64,000 bases of DNA from Taibaiella helva (GTDB lineage Bacteria > Bacteroidota > Bacteroidia > Chitinophagales > Chitinophagaceae), in contig NZ_QUZZ01000010.1 of the NCBI RefSeq assembly GCF_003545695.1, positions 1-64,000 on the forward strand, written 5' to 3'. The position numbers and the translations under genes are program-made. Every line of letters begins with the position of its first letter. Within the stretch, counting starts at the first letter, position 1. Positions 19,644-30,400 of this stretch are shown one piece after another. The notes beneath the pieces were generated by a model. That model was given only the letters and a program-made list of their open reading frames with translations. It did no database searches and was not told the DNA's origin.

Positions 19644-20084
19644 TCAGGTTGGCTTTAGCCCCATTCTTTGGGCCATCGTTTCGTCAAAAGCAGGTTGCCT
19701 GATAATATTTGCGACGATATGCGGTAGCTTGCTATGCAGGCTACCTTCGGGGCAAAATACCGGTGGACGGGGAATATCTATAAAACCCAATCTTTGCGGT
19801 GCAGATACTTTCATTGCCTTTTTAAGCTCCCTGATATGCTTCAGCTCTTTTTTCAGCAACCGCTCTGTCCGCATAAGCCAATCAAAGGCCAGGTATTGCC
19901 GGTAGATATACTCGACATCGGCCTGGGGAATACCAAGCTCCCCTTCAAAAACGGCTAATCCTTTAGCAAGCATGCTTAGCATGGCAATCAGATCTTCATC
20001 GGTGTAATGTCGAAGATCAAGATTCGATTCTGGTGTGTCAATAGCCATATTCTTCGCTCTTTTCATTGCAATAGTGCTGCTCAT
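19644..20084 (-). CDS. Hypothetical protein, helical
   Basis: The 146-residue product starts at ATG 20082-20084 (inner ATGs are possible). It is mostly charged helix (YTDEDLIAMLSMLAKGLAVFEG, TERLLKKELKHIRELKKAM) and ends with a short LPHIVANIIRQPAFDETMAQ segment that resembles the end of some uncharacterised Bacteroidota proteins. No signal peptide or membrane segment is seen, so it should be cytoplasmic. The family is not recognised. Confidence 0.6.
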   Translation of the reverse strand: MSSTIAMKRAKNMAIDTPESNLDLRHYTDEDLIAMLSMLAKGLAVFEGELGIPQADVEYIYRQYLAFDWLMRTERLLKKELKHIRELKKAMKVSAPQRLGFIDIPRPPVFCPEGSLHSKLPHIVANIIRQPAFDETMAQRMGLKPT

Positions 20085-20631
20085 ACATTTGCTGTTATAA
20101 CGATAAATAGCATTGTTGGAAGTTTTACTATAAAAGCGTTACAAAGGATAATACAACCGTCTACTGTGGATTAGAATGTATAAACTAACCCGGCTGACAG
20201 ATACCTTTACCGGCTTCTTTTTTATAGACGATTTTTTCTCCAAAATATACCATAGAGTTATGCAACTTATCCGCTTTGCCAAACAGATAAGGCGCAAAGT
20301 CGGGCAGCTACATTTAGAACAGCGACGACTATTTGCTAATAATTTTAAATTTCTAGATTTGCCAACGAATCCCGGCAACAACATACAATTCATTACACTT
20401 CAATTCATGCCAGGTTTCTCATGCTTAGCATCATCCAGGGATGTGCTTCCCAGACATGATCCTGTTTCTTTAATTTTATTATCAGCAGATAATTGTTAAT
20501 TTTGAATGAAACATTTCTTAATGAATTCCACCGGCAGCGCAATGCGGCTGGAATGTTGACGGCGGGCCGAGCGGCTTAAGCAGTACATAACCCCAACCAG
20601 ATTTCGTTGGCTCTTAATTATCACGTTTTAA
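20085..20631. other. Gap with a short minus-strand remnant and a sigma-gene promoter box
   Basis: On the minus strand, 20185-20310 reads DFAPYLFGKADKLHNSMVYF, then GEKIVYKKEAGKGICQPG and a stop, without a start and after an in-frame stop; this looks like a gene end that has lost the rest. A TAATTTTG box at 20497-20504 fits the Bacteroidota -7 consensus for the sigma-factor gene, although no -33 TTTG is present at the right distance. Confidence 0.4.
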
Positions 20632-21228
20632 TTGAACAACTTGAATACACATTCAGATCTTGAACTTTGGCGCCTGGTAAAGGAAAAAAATCGTGCGGCT
20701 TTTGAGATCCTTTACAAAAAGTATTGGGAGTCGTCCTATACAACTGTCTATTGGCTGCTGCTGGATCAGGAAAGCGCAAAAGACATTGTTCAGGAATTAT
20801 TCGTCGATTTATGGGTAAAAAGAGACCAGATCAACATTTCTGCCACTTTTGAAGGTTATCTGAAAATAGCACTTCGCAACCGGGTCTTTAGCTATATCAA
20901 ATCTGCTGCCCGGCAAAAGGTACGTACCGAAGGCATGAAGAGAGACGCAGACGCAGTTGCTATCACGGCACAGGAAATATACAATGAAAAGGAGCTGCGA
21001 AAGCTATTCCGGGCTGAAGTAGAGAAGCTCCCGCCAAAAATGAAGGAGATTCTTGTCTTAAATATCGAAGACGGGCTGCCTGTACGGGAGATTGCGCAAA
21101 AATTAACCCTTTCGGAACAGACGGTAAGAAATCAATTGAGCAATTCGATCAAAAGAGTCAGGGCTGGCCTGGAATGTTATAGGCTGCTCTCGATCATAAT
21201 GATGATTTATCTGTATTATATATCGTAG
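20632..21228 (+). CDS. RNA polymerase sigma-70 factor, ECF type (FecI-like)
   Basis: The 198-residue product carries region 2 (AAFEILYKKYWESSYTTVYW, DIVQELFVDLWVKRDQI, FEGYLKIALRNRVFSYIK) and region 4 (LPPKMKEILVLNIEDGLPVREIA, LSEQTVRNQLSNSIKR). The start must be TTG 20632, because an in-frame stop (TAA) precedes it directly and no ATG follows before region 2. The TTG suggests low translation. The next two genes encode a FecR-type anti-sigma factor and an STN receptor, the usual cell-surface signalling trio, in which substrate binding by the receptor releases the sigma factor. Confidence 0.92.
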   Translation: MNNLNTHSDLELWRLVKEKNRAAFEILYKKYWESSYTTVYWLLLDQESAKDIVQELFVDLWVKRDQINISATFEGYLKIALRNRVFSYIKSAARQKVRTEGMKRDADAVAITAQEIYNEKELRKLFRAEVEKLPPKMKEILVLNIEDGLPVREIAQKLTLSEQTVRNQLSNSIKRVRAGLECYRLLSIIMMIYLYYIS

Positions 21229-21262
21229 ACGCTGCCGGCGCTGAACGAAAACGCAGTATTTT

Positions 21263-22267
21263 ATGAAGATATCAAGTAAAGAACAACTGGTTTTGCTCCT
21301 GGAAAAACAAGAGTCAGGAACATCGACGCCACAAGAAGATGAAGCGCTCAACCAATGGTTTGAAGAAGCGCCTGTTGTTCGGGGGCTTACTTTTGCTTCG
21401 GAAGAGGAAAGGGAGCGGATCGATGCTGAGATACATGCCCGCATTGCAGACCAGATCGGTGAGGAGCCGGACTTTAGTCAGGTCAATTTCCAGAACCCCG
21501 GGCAGGAAAAATCAACTGTTCCATTCAGGAAAAAATGGCTGGTGGTAGCCGCAGCGGCAGCTATACTGTTTATTTCCGTTATCGGCCTTCGTTACTTTTT
21601 CGATAGCAACAGGAATGAAATGATCCTTGTCACCGTTCCTACAGGTATTTCCCAGCTCCCCGTTACCCTTCCCGACAGCTCGCTGGTATGGCTATATGAA
21701 GGCAGCAGCCTGAGGTATCCGAAAATATTCGGAAGCGGCAACCGCGAGATCACCCTGGACGGAATAGCCCGGCTTTCGGTCCACCATGACCGGCGGGTGC
21801 CTTTTATCGTTAATACACGCAAGAATATCTCGGTCAAAGTGCTGGGTACGGTGTTTTGGGTCAATGCTCCCGAGCTGGCTTCCGGTATTGAAGTCGGCGT
21901 AGCAGAGGGCCTCGTGCAGGTAAACACCGGGAAAACGATGCCAGCGGTATTAAAAGCCGGCGAAAAGATATTATACAGCTATGGCGATACCAGCTATGCA
22001 AGGCAGCATTTACTTCCTGAAGAAATCAACCAATGGAACGGTAACGGGATGATCTACCTGAACAGCATATCGTTAAACGAGCTGGCAGTTCTTTTCAAAA
22101 ATATGTACCATGTTACCCTGAATTTTGACCAGGGCCTGGCGAAAGGCCAGCGGTTCAAAATGAGTATTTCCAGCACTGCATCTGTTGACAGCACCCTGGA
22201 AATGTTAAATTCTTTAAGCAGCCTCAGATTTAAACGAAACGGCAAGGAAATTCAGGTGAACAAATAA
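21263..22267 (+). CDS. FecR-type anti-sigma factor
   Basis: The 334-residue product has a cytoplasmic N-terminal part (about residues 1-88), one membrane helix (KKWLVVAAAAAILFISVIGL), the FecR domain (ILVTVPTGISQLPVTLPDSS, LDGIARLSVHHDRRVPFIV, VLGTVFWVNA) and a C-terminal DUF4974-type domain (YLNSISLNELAVLFKNMYHV). It lies 34 bases after the sigma gene and 17 before the receptor. It should hold the sigma factor inactive and receive the signal from the receptor STN domain in the periplasm. Confidence 0.92.
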   Translation: MKISSKEQLVLLLEKQESGTSTPQEDEALNQWFEEAPVVRGLTFASEEERERIDAEIHARIADQIGEEPDFSQVNFQNPGQEKSTVPFRKKWLVVAAAAAILFISVIGLRYFFDSNRNEMILVTVPTGISQLPVTLPDSSLVWLYEGSSLRYPKIFGSGNREITLDGIARLSVHHDRRVPFIVNTRKNISVKVLGTVFWVNAPELASGIEVGVAEGLVQVNTGKTMPAVLKAGEKILYSYGDTSYARQHLLPEEINQWNGNGMIYLNSISLNELAVLFKNMYHVTLNFDQGLAKGQRFKMSISSTASVDSTLEMLNSLSSLRFKRNGKEIQVNK

Positions 22268-22284
22268 AGCAACACCCCGATCGC

Positions 22285-24930
22285 ATGACCGTTAAAATGT
22301 ACTGGCTTTTTTTGCTTCTGGCTGCCGTCGCTATTCCCCGGGATGCGCAAGGCCAGCTGGCAAATACCCGGGTTACCGTGCATATCGGGTCGGGCAGCCT
22401 GGACCAATGCCTGGTACAGCTGGAAAAAGCAACGGGGTTCTTTTTTGCTTATGAGGTTACAGGGATCAGGACCGCGAAGCCAGGAGTTAAAGAAAAGAAT
22501 TTCAGAGACGAGCTGCTGGCGGATGTGCTTTACTATCTTTTAGAAGGCAGCGGCTACACCTTTTCAGAAAAGCAAGGGGGTATCGCAATTGTGCCTGGCC
22601 GGCTTCCGGCCAGGCCACGTCAACATTTGTTTACAGGAGTCATTGAAGATAAAGAAACAGGTGCGCTGCTGGAAGGTGTCTCTATCGTTGCGGAGAGCGA
22701 TCCGTATTCAGGGACCATTACCGATAAAAACGGCTATTTTAAACTGCCGGCACAGACCGATACCCTCCGGGTGCTGTTGCGCTATATGAGCTATAAGCCT
22801 GCTAATATCATCCTTTTCGCAGATCGAAGCGTCAAGATAAAAATGGATATTGATCTTGAAGACATGGACTCCGTGCTCGTGGTTGCCCCATCTGATATCA
22901 GGCCTTACTCTGCGCTCAGCCCGCTGTCGGTGTACGAGCTGTCCTTCCTGCCCCGGCTGATGGGCAATGCCGACCTGATCAGTATGGTAAAGATTATACC
23001 AGGCATACAGGAAGCCAACAACGGATCGGGCAGCGTCCTGGTGCGGGGCGGAGCGCCCGATCAGAACCTTATTATACTGGATGGCATGACCTTGTACGAT
23101 GCCATGCATCTCTTCGGACTGATGTCGTTCATCAATCCGAATATGGTAAAAAGCATTGACATCTATAAAGAAGCTTTTCCCGCCCGCTACGGAGGCCGTC
23201 TCTCTTCCGTATGGGATATTTCCCTTAAAAACGGGAATACCGAAAAGCTGCATGGCAACCTATGCCTGGGCAGCCTGGCCTCCGATATCATGCTTGAAGG
23301 GCCGCTTTTCAAACATAAAACAACGTTCGCGCTCTCTGCAAGAAGAACCTATCACGACTATTTTGCCCGGCTTTCCACGCCTGGCCTGACCTTTCATTTC
23401 CTGGACCTGAATGTCAAGCTCTGCCATCGCTTTTCGGATAAAAACCAGGTCTATTTCAGCGCTTATGCCTCCGGCGATAAATTCAACCTGGATAACCATG
23501 ATACCTTGGTCACTGCTCAGGAAGTAAATTACTATTCCGTTGGAGGAAAGACCTATTCTATCTCCACCGAAGCCAGCTCTTCCTTTTTCAATAATAGTGC
23601 ATTCAGATCGCGGAATCATGCGGCAACAGTGGGCTGGCAGCATTATTCCGACAGGTTTAAGGCCAATGTAGCCTTCCTGTATTCCGGATATAAGATCGAT
23701 GCCAGTGATCGCAACAGCGGCTTTTTTTACGCCAATCCATCGTGGGATACAAGCTCTAGAAATAATTATTCACAAACGGCGCAGCAGGACTTTGCCGCCA
23801 GGAGCCAGGCAAGGTACAGGCTGGATGAGACCCATTGCCTGGAGGGTGGCTTTAGCTATACCCGCTATCATTTCAGCCCTTATCGCTATACCCAGGCCGA
23901 TTCAGCCATAAGATCAGGAGTTGCTTTTCCCTCGCTCTTATTTCAGGATTTCATCGCAGGTCAGGATGCGAACGAGGTAAGTTTCTTTTTAGAGGACACC
24001 AAAGCCTTTTCTTCCCGCCTCAACATCTCGGCCGGCTTATTCACCAGTAAATATTTCCATGAAAAAGCCTCTTATTTTTCGCTTCAGCCCCGGTTCAGCT
24101 TTCGTTATCAATTAAAGCCCTCCTGGTTCCTGAGCGGCGCCTATAGCAGGATGCAGCAGCACCTGCATAGAATATATCCACTCACCACCACGTCGTTACC
24201 CTATGCCTATTGGATCCCTTCAACCGACTCGATCAAGCCGCAGCAATCCCACCAGCTCAGCCTCAGCCTTTCCGGGAAGTTGTGCAATGATATTTTTGAA
24301 TTTTCCGCCGGCGCATATTACAAACATGCTCAAAACAAGCTTGAATACCTCGATTCCAGGGTAGATCCTCCTCCCTACGGACCTGCACTCCTGGGTAGTG
24401 ACTCCTGGGTACGCAAAGTAGCAGCCGGCAGTCTTATGGCTTATGGCATGGAATACTCCGTACGTAAGGCGAAGGGCAATCTTCGCGGGTGGCTGAGCTA
24501 TGCGCTGTCCTGGAGCTACCTGACAATGCCTGAGGTCAATGAGGGCAAACACTTTGAGTACAATAATAATCGCCGCCACAACCTTAACCTTGTCGGCATC
24601 TACCAGCTGGGCAAACACCTGGAGCTATCCGCTACCTTTACCTTTCAAAGCAAGCCCCCCGCCAGGATCTTCATTGAAAAAACTTTCGCCCCGAACACCT
24701 ATACAACCCAGGGATTAATGGTTTCTAATTTTCAATTAGGGACCTATCACCGGCTGGATATAAGCGCAAGCTGGCGCATGCAATATAAAGGCGATATATA
24801 CGCGGTATGGAACCTCAGCATTTTCAACGTCTATAACCGGCCCAACCCTTTATATTATGTGAATAATCCGGCTGCTAATACCGCATTATTTCCTATCCTG
24901 GTATCGGCATCCTATGCGCTGAATTTCTGA
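22285..24930 (+). CDS. TonB-dependent transducer with STN domain
   Basis: The 881-residue outer-membrane protein has a signal peptide, an STN (secretin/TonB N-terminal) domain at about 30-105 (LDQCLVQLEKATGFFFAYEV), a carboxypeptidase-regulatory-like domain at about 115-180 (FTGVIEDKETGALLEGVSIV), a plug (ISMVKIIPGIQEANNGSG, VLVRGGAPDQNLIILDGM) and a 22-strand barrel ending in an aromatic residue (SASYALNF). The STN domain signals to the FecR protein encoded just upstream. Because the plug is of the type found in single receptors and no SusD follows directly, it may act mainly as a sensor; the facing SusC/SusD operon is a plausible target. Confidence 0.92.
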   Translation: MTVKMYWLFLLLAAVAIPRDAQGQLANTRVTVHIGSGSLDQCLVQLEKATGFFFAYEVTGIRTAKPGVKEKNFRDELLADVLYYLLEGSGYTFSEKQGGIAIVPGRLPARPRQHLFTGVIEDKETGALLEGVSIVAESDPYSGTITDKNGYFKLPAQTDTLRVLLRYMSYKPANIILFADRSVKIKMDIDLEDMDSVLVVAPSDIRPYSALSPLSVYELSFLPRLMGNADLISMVKIIPGIQEANNGSGSVLVRGGAPDQNLIILDGMTLYDAMHLFGLMSFINPNMVKSIDIYKEAFPARYGGRLSSVWDISLKNGNTEKLHGNLCLGSLASDIMLEGPLFKHKTTFALSARRTYHDYFARLSTPGLTFHFLDLNVKLCHRFSDKNQVYFSAYASGDKFNLDNHDTLVTAQEVNYYSVGGKTYSISTEASSSFFNNSAFRSRNHAATVGWQHYSDRFKANVAFLYSGYKIDASDRNSGFFYANPSWDTSSRNNYSQTAQQDFAARSQARYRLDETHCLEGGFSYTRYHFSPYRYTQADSAIRSGVAFPSLLFQDFIAGQDANEVSFFLEDTKAFSSRLNISAGLFTSKYFHEKASYFSLQPRFSFRYQLKPSWFLSGAYSRMQQHLHRIYPLTTTSLPYAYWIPSTDSIKPQQSHQLSLSLSGKLCNDIFEFSAGAYYKHAQNKLEYLDSRVDPPPYGPALLGSDSWVRKVAAGSLMAYGMEYSVRKAKGNLRGWLSYALSWSYLTMPEVNEGKHFEYNNNRRHNLNLVGIYQLGKHLELSATFTFQSKPPARIFIEKTFAPNTYTTQGLMVSNFQLGTYHRLDISASWRMQYKGDIYAVWNLSIFNVYNRPNPLYYVNNPAANTALFPILVSASYALNF

Positions 24931-25187
24931 TAAAGCCGGAAGTCCTATTCCCCTATAAGCCTTCCGGCGACGACAGGAAAAGACGCCACCGAAAGGTTCT
25001 TTAGCGGGCGATTATCACTTTCTGAGACCATCTCTTTCCATTGCCCAAGGTCGTTAACAGGTATATGCCGGGGGCAGATTGTTGCTCTTTACCTTATAAT
25101 GGTCTACAGTAAGAGATAGGATTCAGAGAGCAGTTGATTTACCGCTTCCGGCTTTGAAGAAGCCTTCAGCATAGCGTTAAGACATCA
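24931..25187 (-). pseudogene. Remnant of a T9SS sorting domain (core 25001-25090)
   Basis: On the minus strand, 25090 to the TAA at 25001-25003 reads KEQQSAPGIYLLTTLGNGKR followed by WSQKVIIAR and a stop, the last strands of a T9SS type A sorting domain. No open frame leads into it from upstream. It is the third sorting-domain relic in this window. Confidence 0.5.
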
Positions 25188-25616
25188 TCACGCCGGGTTG
25201 CAGCTGTCAGGAAATACCGGGCAGGATAAATGCCGGATCAACACTTCAAGATTCATTAAGAATTTATGGTCGATGGTATAAATGTCGAGCACACCTTTTG
25301 CATTCATGTGGCACGAAAGCTTCTCATGGTGTTCCAAGAGTATTGCTTCCCTGCGGTACATTAGCTCCGGGAGATAAACCGATACCCGCTCATGCATAAT
25401 CTGAACAGCCCCGAACAGGGTACCGGCCTCCCGGTTGGATAAACCCCGGTCCGGGTATTCCATATAAAAGCTTTCCCATTGATCCACACGGACAATAAGT
25501 TCCATGCCATGCTTTAGAAAAAGTGCTTTCACCTGACTGAAAGCAAACAACTGTGCGGCTGTTGCCTTTATTTTTGTCTTTACGCTCATAATCCTGAATT
25601 CAACGCGCTGAAACAT
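25188..25616 (-). CDS. Hypothetical protein
   Basis: The 142-residue product may start at ATG 25616 or, more likely, at the ATG ten codons later (25589, MSVKTKIKATAAQ). It is a soluble, mixed alpha/beta protein with a central RVDQWESFYMEYPDRGLSNREAG, split as RVDQWESFYMEYPDRG and LSNREAG, and four or so histidines. There is no signal peptide. It follows the SusC/SusD/lipoprotein genes on the same strand after a 75-base gap. I do not recognise the family. Confidence 0.55.
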   Translation of the reverse strand: MFQRVEFRIMSVKTKIKATAAQLFAFSQVKALFLKHGMELIVRVDQWESFYMEYPDRGLSNREAGTLFGAVQIMHERVSVYLPELMYRREAILLEHHEKLSCHMNAKGVLDIYTIDHKFLMNLEVLIRHLSCPVFPDSCNPA

Positions 25617-25691
25617 ACTTCTCTCTAACCCGAGCAGCGCAACACCTTTGCCATTACCCCGATGCCATCTGCTACTCCTGCAGGATAGCCT

Positions 25692-25913
25692 CTAATCTTT
25701 GGTGAGCCGGCATTGTCCTTCGGTGTCGGCCCTTTTTGCCGCCGCATCTTGTGCGTTACAGGCGCCTTCAGCCTCGCTTTTCAACTGGCTGCTGTAGTCA
25801 TAAATATATTTCTGATCATTCACCTCGCAGGTGCAGGTGTAATTTTTTTTGCAGGAGGGCGAGATCAATATGCCTATAGCACACAGGCAGCAAATAACCC
25901 ATTTGTTTTTCAT
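25692..25913 (-). CDS. Small cysteine-containing lipoprotein
   Basis: With the ATG at 25911-25913 the product is 73 residues: a signal of the lipoprotein type (MKNKWVICCLCAIGILISPSC) with the lipobox cysteine before KKNYTCTCEVNDQKY. Two further cysteines (GACN, GQC) may form a disulphide with the CTC pair. It starts 17 bases after the SusD stop and so is probably the third gene of the operon. Its function is unknown; tiny lipoproteins of this kind are common in Bacteroidota. Confidence 0.7.
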   Translation of the reverse strand: MKNKWVICCLCAIGILISPSCKKNYTCTCEVNDQKYIYDYSSQLKSEAEGACNAQDAAAKRADTEGQCRLTKD

Positions 25914-25930
25914 AACGTATTTTTTTAGGA

Positions 25931-27388
25931 TCAATAACCTGGATTCTGGACTAAATTGGGATTGGCGTTGATGTATTCCAGCGGAATAGGGATCAGCCAG
26001 CGATTATCACCGGCGGGCAGGTCCCGTACGAAGTAGGGCGTACCCGTACCATCAGCAAAATCCCCAAACGCATCTCTGGCAACCGGCAGACCTTTTCTTT
26101 TCAGGGTAAACCAGCGGTCGCCCTCAAAAGCAAGCTCCAGCCGGCGCTCTTTATCAATCGCATCCTTTAATGCCTGCCCTGTTTCCGTTCCGGCCGAGAA
26201 GCCTGCATACCTGTTGCTGCGCAGGGCATCCAGGTCCCCGAGCGCCGATGCCTCGTTCCCTGTTATGGCATAAGCTTCTGCACGATTCAGGAGCACCTCT
26301 GCCACTCTCAGGTATTTGACATCTACAAGATTAGCAGCTTCGCCGCCCCCTCTTCCCCTATATTTGGCCACAGCAATATAGTCGGCGCCGCTGTATTTTG
26401 TTTTGAGCAGGTAGGCCGCAGTACGGATATCTGTGGTGTCATACAGCAATGCCAGGGAATGCGATACCACCCATTCTGATACGATCTCATTACCGCTCGA
26501 CTGGCTATATCCATTTCCGATAAGGATCGGCTGACCGCCGAGCCTGTCCTGGGACATTATCTTTATTTTGAAGATCACTCCTGCTTCCGTAGCATCTTTC
26601 CAGATGTCTGGAAATACCGTCCGGGAACCCGGGTCGGCACTCACCGCCAGGCATGCCGTAGCGGCGTCAATACATTGCTGCCATGCGCCGCCGTATAAAT
26701 AAACCCGGGACAACAAGCCATAAACTGCGGCCTTATTCAGGCGGCCTACGCCATTCTTTTCGTTGATCAATTCAGCAGCCTTGATCAGATCTGCTACAAT
26801 GTTATCATAGGTTCCCTTTACTGTCCCTCTGTCCGGAGCATCTTTCAGGTCGGTTGTCATTACATAGGGAACTCCGGGCGCCCCCGGATCGGCCCGGGGA
26901 CCACTAACCGGCTTCGCGTAGACACGCAGCAGATCGAAATGAACCATTGCCCTTGCGGCCAGCGCTTCACCCTCGTAATTGGCACGCTCAGGCGCCTGGC
27001 CCAGGTTGTCGATATGTTCCAGGATGCCATTAGCGGCCCTTATAATCGAATACGCATCGGCGAACATGCCGGAAGTATTCGATGCGCTATACTGCCAGTT
27101 GCCGAAAGTCCTTTGTGAACCGCGGCCGGTCTGCTGGGAAATAAGATTGTCTGCAAGCAGGTCCGGTGTCAGCATCCAGGCAATAGGGTCGTCCTGTGCG
27201 CCGAGATACTCACTGCTATGCACCATCTCAAAATAGACGCCGAGGGCCGCCATTTCAAAATCGTTGACGGTGCTGAATGCCTGTTCCACCGGGACTGCAT
27301 TGGTCGGGTCCTGTACCAGGTCTTTTCTACAGGCAACCATACCTGCAAGCATAAGACACAGCGGAATGATGATCTTTATCTTTCTCAT
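25931..27388 (-). CDS. SusD/RagB-family nutrient-binding outer-membrane lipoprotein
   Basis: The 485-residue product begins with a lipoprotein signal (lipobox cysteine at residue 20, LAGMVAC). It shows the helical SusD core (AALGVYFEMVHSSEYLG; FADAYSIIRAANGILEHI; EGEALAARAMVHFDLLRVYA) and the C-terminal SusD signature (RVAEVLLNRAEAYAITGN, LGDLDALRSNRYAG, LAFEGDRWFTLKRKG). It sits on the outer face of the outer membrane and closes over the SusC barrel encoded 17 bases upstream to capture substrate. The nutrient is not evident, as no glycoside hydrolase or peptidase lies in the operon. Confidence 0.95.
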   Translation of the reverse strand: MRKIKIIIPLCLMLAGMVACRKDLVQDPTNAVPVEQAFSTVNDFEMAALGVYFEMVHSSEYLGAQDDPIAWMLTPDLLADNLISQQTGRGSQRTFGNWQYSASNTSGMFADAYSIIRAANGILEHIDNLGQAPERANYEGEALAARAMVHFDLLRVYAKPVSGPRADPGAPGVPYVMTTDLKDAPDRGTVKGTYDNIVADLIKAAELINEKNGVGRLNKAAVYGLLSRVYLYGGAWQQCIDAATACLAVSADPGSRTVFPDIWKDATEAGVIFKIKIMSQDRLGGQPILIGNGYSQSSGNEIVSEWVVSHSLALLYDTTDIRTAAYLLKTKYSGADYIAVAKYRGRGGGEAANLVDVKYLRVAEVLLNRAEAYAITGNEASALGDLDALRSNRYAGFSAGTETGQALKDAIDKERRLELAFEGDRWFTLKRKGLPVARDAFGDFADGTGTPYFVRDLPAGDNRWLIPIPLEYINANPNLVQNPGY

Positions 27389-27405
27389 TTTTCTAAATCT
27401 TGAGG

Positions 27406-30400
27406 TTAAAAGGTAACGTTTAAGCCGAAAGTGATCACCTTGGATTGCGGATAACTATAGAGTGCAATAGCCCCCGAACGTAAGAAGCCGCCCTCCTGGG
27501 CGCCAGTACCCACTTCCGGGTCCCCTTTAAAGCCAGGAGCGGAATACCAGAGGTTCTGTCCCTGGACATATACGCGCAGCGCCTGCATCTTTACCCTGCT
27601 GATCAAGGATACCGGTAGGTTATAGGACAAGGTTACATTTCTTAAACGGATAAAATTGCCTTTCTGTAACCAGCGATCGCTGTTATAAGCAGGTTGATTA
27701 TAGTCGGCTCGCGGGTTGCTGGCGCCGGTGTTGTCAGGCCTCCAGTAATCCAGCGCAGCCATAGCCATATTACTCGTCGTTACATTCTTTGGCGTATTGG
27801 CATTAGCCCACATCTGGTTATAGATATAGTTACCGCCCGCATAAGCGCAATCGATGCCCAGCTGGATACCTTTATAGGATAGATTGGTGTAAAAGCCTCC
27901 GAAAAAGCTGGGGTCTGGTGTCTTGTCCAGGTAGAACAGGTCGGCTTCATTATAATTATTGGTCGTAGTACCATCTTTTTTATACCACAACTCATCGCCA
28001 TTCACAGGGTCTACACCGGCATATTGCTGCAGGTAATACACATCAATAGGTTTGCCAACAACATAGTAGGTATTTGCTGTTCCGGTATTGCGTATGGCTT
28101 CCCCGTCTGCCAGCTTAACGATCCTGTTTTTGTTCAGCGTTATGTTTCCGCCTATCGACCAAAGGAAATCTCTTTTACGAAGCACATCTAGATTAAGGCT
28201 CAGCTCCATACCCGAGTTGCGCATACTGCCGACATTGTCCATTTGTGCTGTATAGCCGGTAGTCGGGGAGATAGGCCTGTCCAGCAGCAATGCATAAGTA
28301 TACCTGTTGTAATAATCGATCGTACCGCTTATCCTGTTCTGAAAAAATCCAAAGTCCAGGCCGAAGCTGTAGTTAGTATTTTTCTCCCAGGTCAATCCGG
28401 TGTTGCCGATATTGCCCGGGTAAAAAGACGTTTGCCCTCCATAGCCACCGGACTTGTATAAGGCCAGGGCATCGTAGTTTCCGATCTGGTTATTGCCCGA
28501 GGTTCCGAGCGAGGCCCAAAGCTTCATCGAAGTAATACTGCTTACACTTTTCAGGAAAGTTTCCTCGGTAAGGTTCCAGGCCAGCCCTCCTGCGATGAAG
28601 GTACCATAGCGGTTATCCTTTCCAAAACGGGAAGAGCCATCTCTGCGCACTGAAAAGTTGGCCAGGTACTTGCCAGCATAGCTATACTCCGCCCGTCCAA
28701 ATAAAGAAAACAAAGTCCAGCTTTCCCTGGCCGTAGTCGTAGCCTCAGGGCTCGAACCATTGTTTTGTGTTGTCAAACCGGTATTATACGGATAACCTTT
28801 TGAGCTTAGACTATAGCTCTTGAATTGCTCTTTGGTAAACTCCGTACCGGCCAGCAGCTTTAGGTTATGCATCGCTGCGAAAGTTTTTTTATATTGAACC
28901 GTATTCGTCCATACATAGTTAAACCGGTAGTAGCCATCATCCGTTTTGCTACCGGTGGGTGTCCCGTTCAAAACCATATCAAGCATGGACCCGGGACGAG
29001 TAATGCTTTCCCCATTCGACGTTACATATTGAAGGCCTAGCTGGCTTCTCAGCGTAATGTCCTTAACCGGCGTCAGCTCCAGGTAGGTAGTGGATGCGCC
29101 ATACAGAGTATTGCTGAAGGCAGGGTTTGTCCGGAGCGCCTCGACAATATTAAGAGGTTGCTGCGTGCGGTTGTACCCATTTACGCTACTTGTACCGAAA
29201 TCATAAACGGCTTCGTAAGGGTTATATTGATATATGGCACGGAAAGGATTCTGAACGTTATTGGTTTCTCTCGTGTCTTTGGAGCTGGAGTTTGTTACCC
29301 GGATGCTCTGGCCGATCTTCAGCCAATCGTTAGCCCGGTAATCCACATTCAGCATGCCGGCCCTGCGTACAAAGTTCGAAGCAAGGCTGATGCCGTCCTC
29401 ATTATAGCTTTGCAGGGAAAAATAGTAGTCAAACTTATCTGTAGCGCCGTTAATGGCAATGTCGTGTTGTGACAATCGGCCGGTACGCAGGATCTCTTTC
29501 TGCCAATCTGTTTCATAAGGCCTTAGCTGGTTCCAGTACACATTGGGATCAGGGGCCTCTGTGATGCTGCTCAGGCTGTCTTTCGCCAATAGCGGTTTCA
29601 GGTACTTATTCGTGTAACCCAGGTCCCTTTCATATTGCAGCTTTTCCGAGAAAGACATCATTTTGAATTTATCGGGCGTCTTGCTTTTAAAGCCATATTG
29701 GAAGCCGTAGGTAATTTGTGGTGGGCTGCCCTTGCGTCCTCCCTTCCGGGTGGTAACGACAATGACCCCATTGCTGCCCCTGGATCCGTAGATCGAGTTG
29801 GTGGAAGCATCTTTCAGTACGGTAACATCGGCAATATCGTTCGGGCTTAGCGCCGTATAGGCTTCTGAAGTAGAAGGCACCCCATCAATAACGATCAGCG
29901 GACCCTGGCCCGCATTAATCGAGCCCACACCCCTGATCCGGATAAAGGCCGGCGCACCGGGGGCGCCATTCTGACCCGTGATCATCACCCCGGGTGCTTT
30001 CCCCTGGAGCATATTGGTAAAATTGCCCATGGGTACATCCTTAAAAGCTTTCTCTTTAATTACCGAGCTCCCGCCGATCAGCGTTTTACGTGTTTCCGAA
30101 CCATAGCCAACAACCACAGCTTCATCCAGGCTGTGTGATGATGAGCTGATCCGGATAGCCAGCGCCTGCGCGCCATCCCTGGCCTCGATCTCCTTATCGC
30201 CGAACCCTACGGATTGGATCAGCAGGAAACTATTTTCATTCGGTACGTCGAGGGTAAAATTGCCATCAGCATCGGTAATGGTTCCTGCTGTTGATCCCTT
30301 GACATGAATGCTCGCGCCAGGTACCCCTTCTCCTTTATCGTCTAAAACCCGGCCCCTGACCAGCCTGCTTTGCGCCATTACGTGATGCAGCCCCAACGAT

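Noticed and set aside
25980-26000. Third copy of the CCAGCGG repeat near TTCCAGCGGAATAGG
   Set aside because: It is within the SusD coding sequence (the conserved IPLEY region) and lacks the GGTTACC boxes and hairpin.
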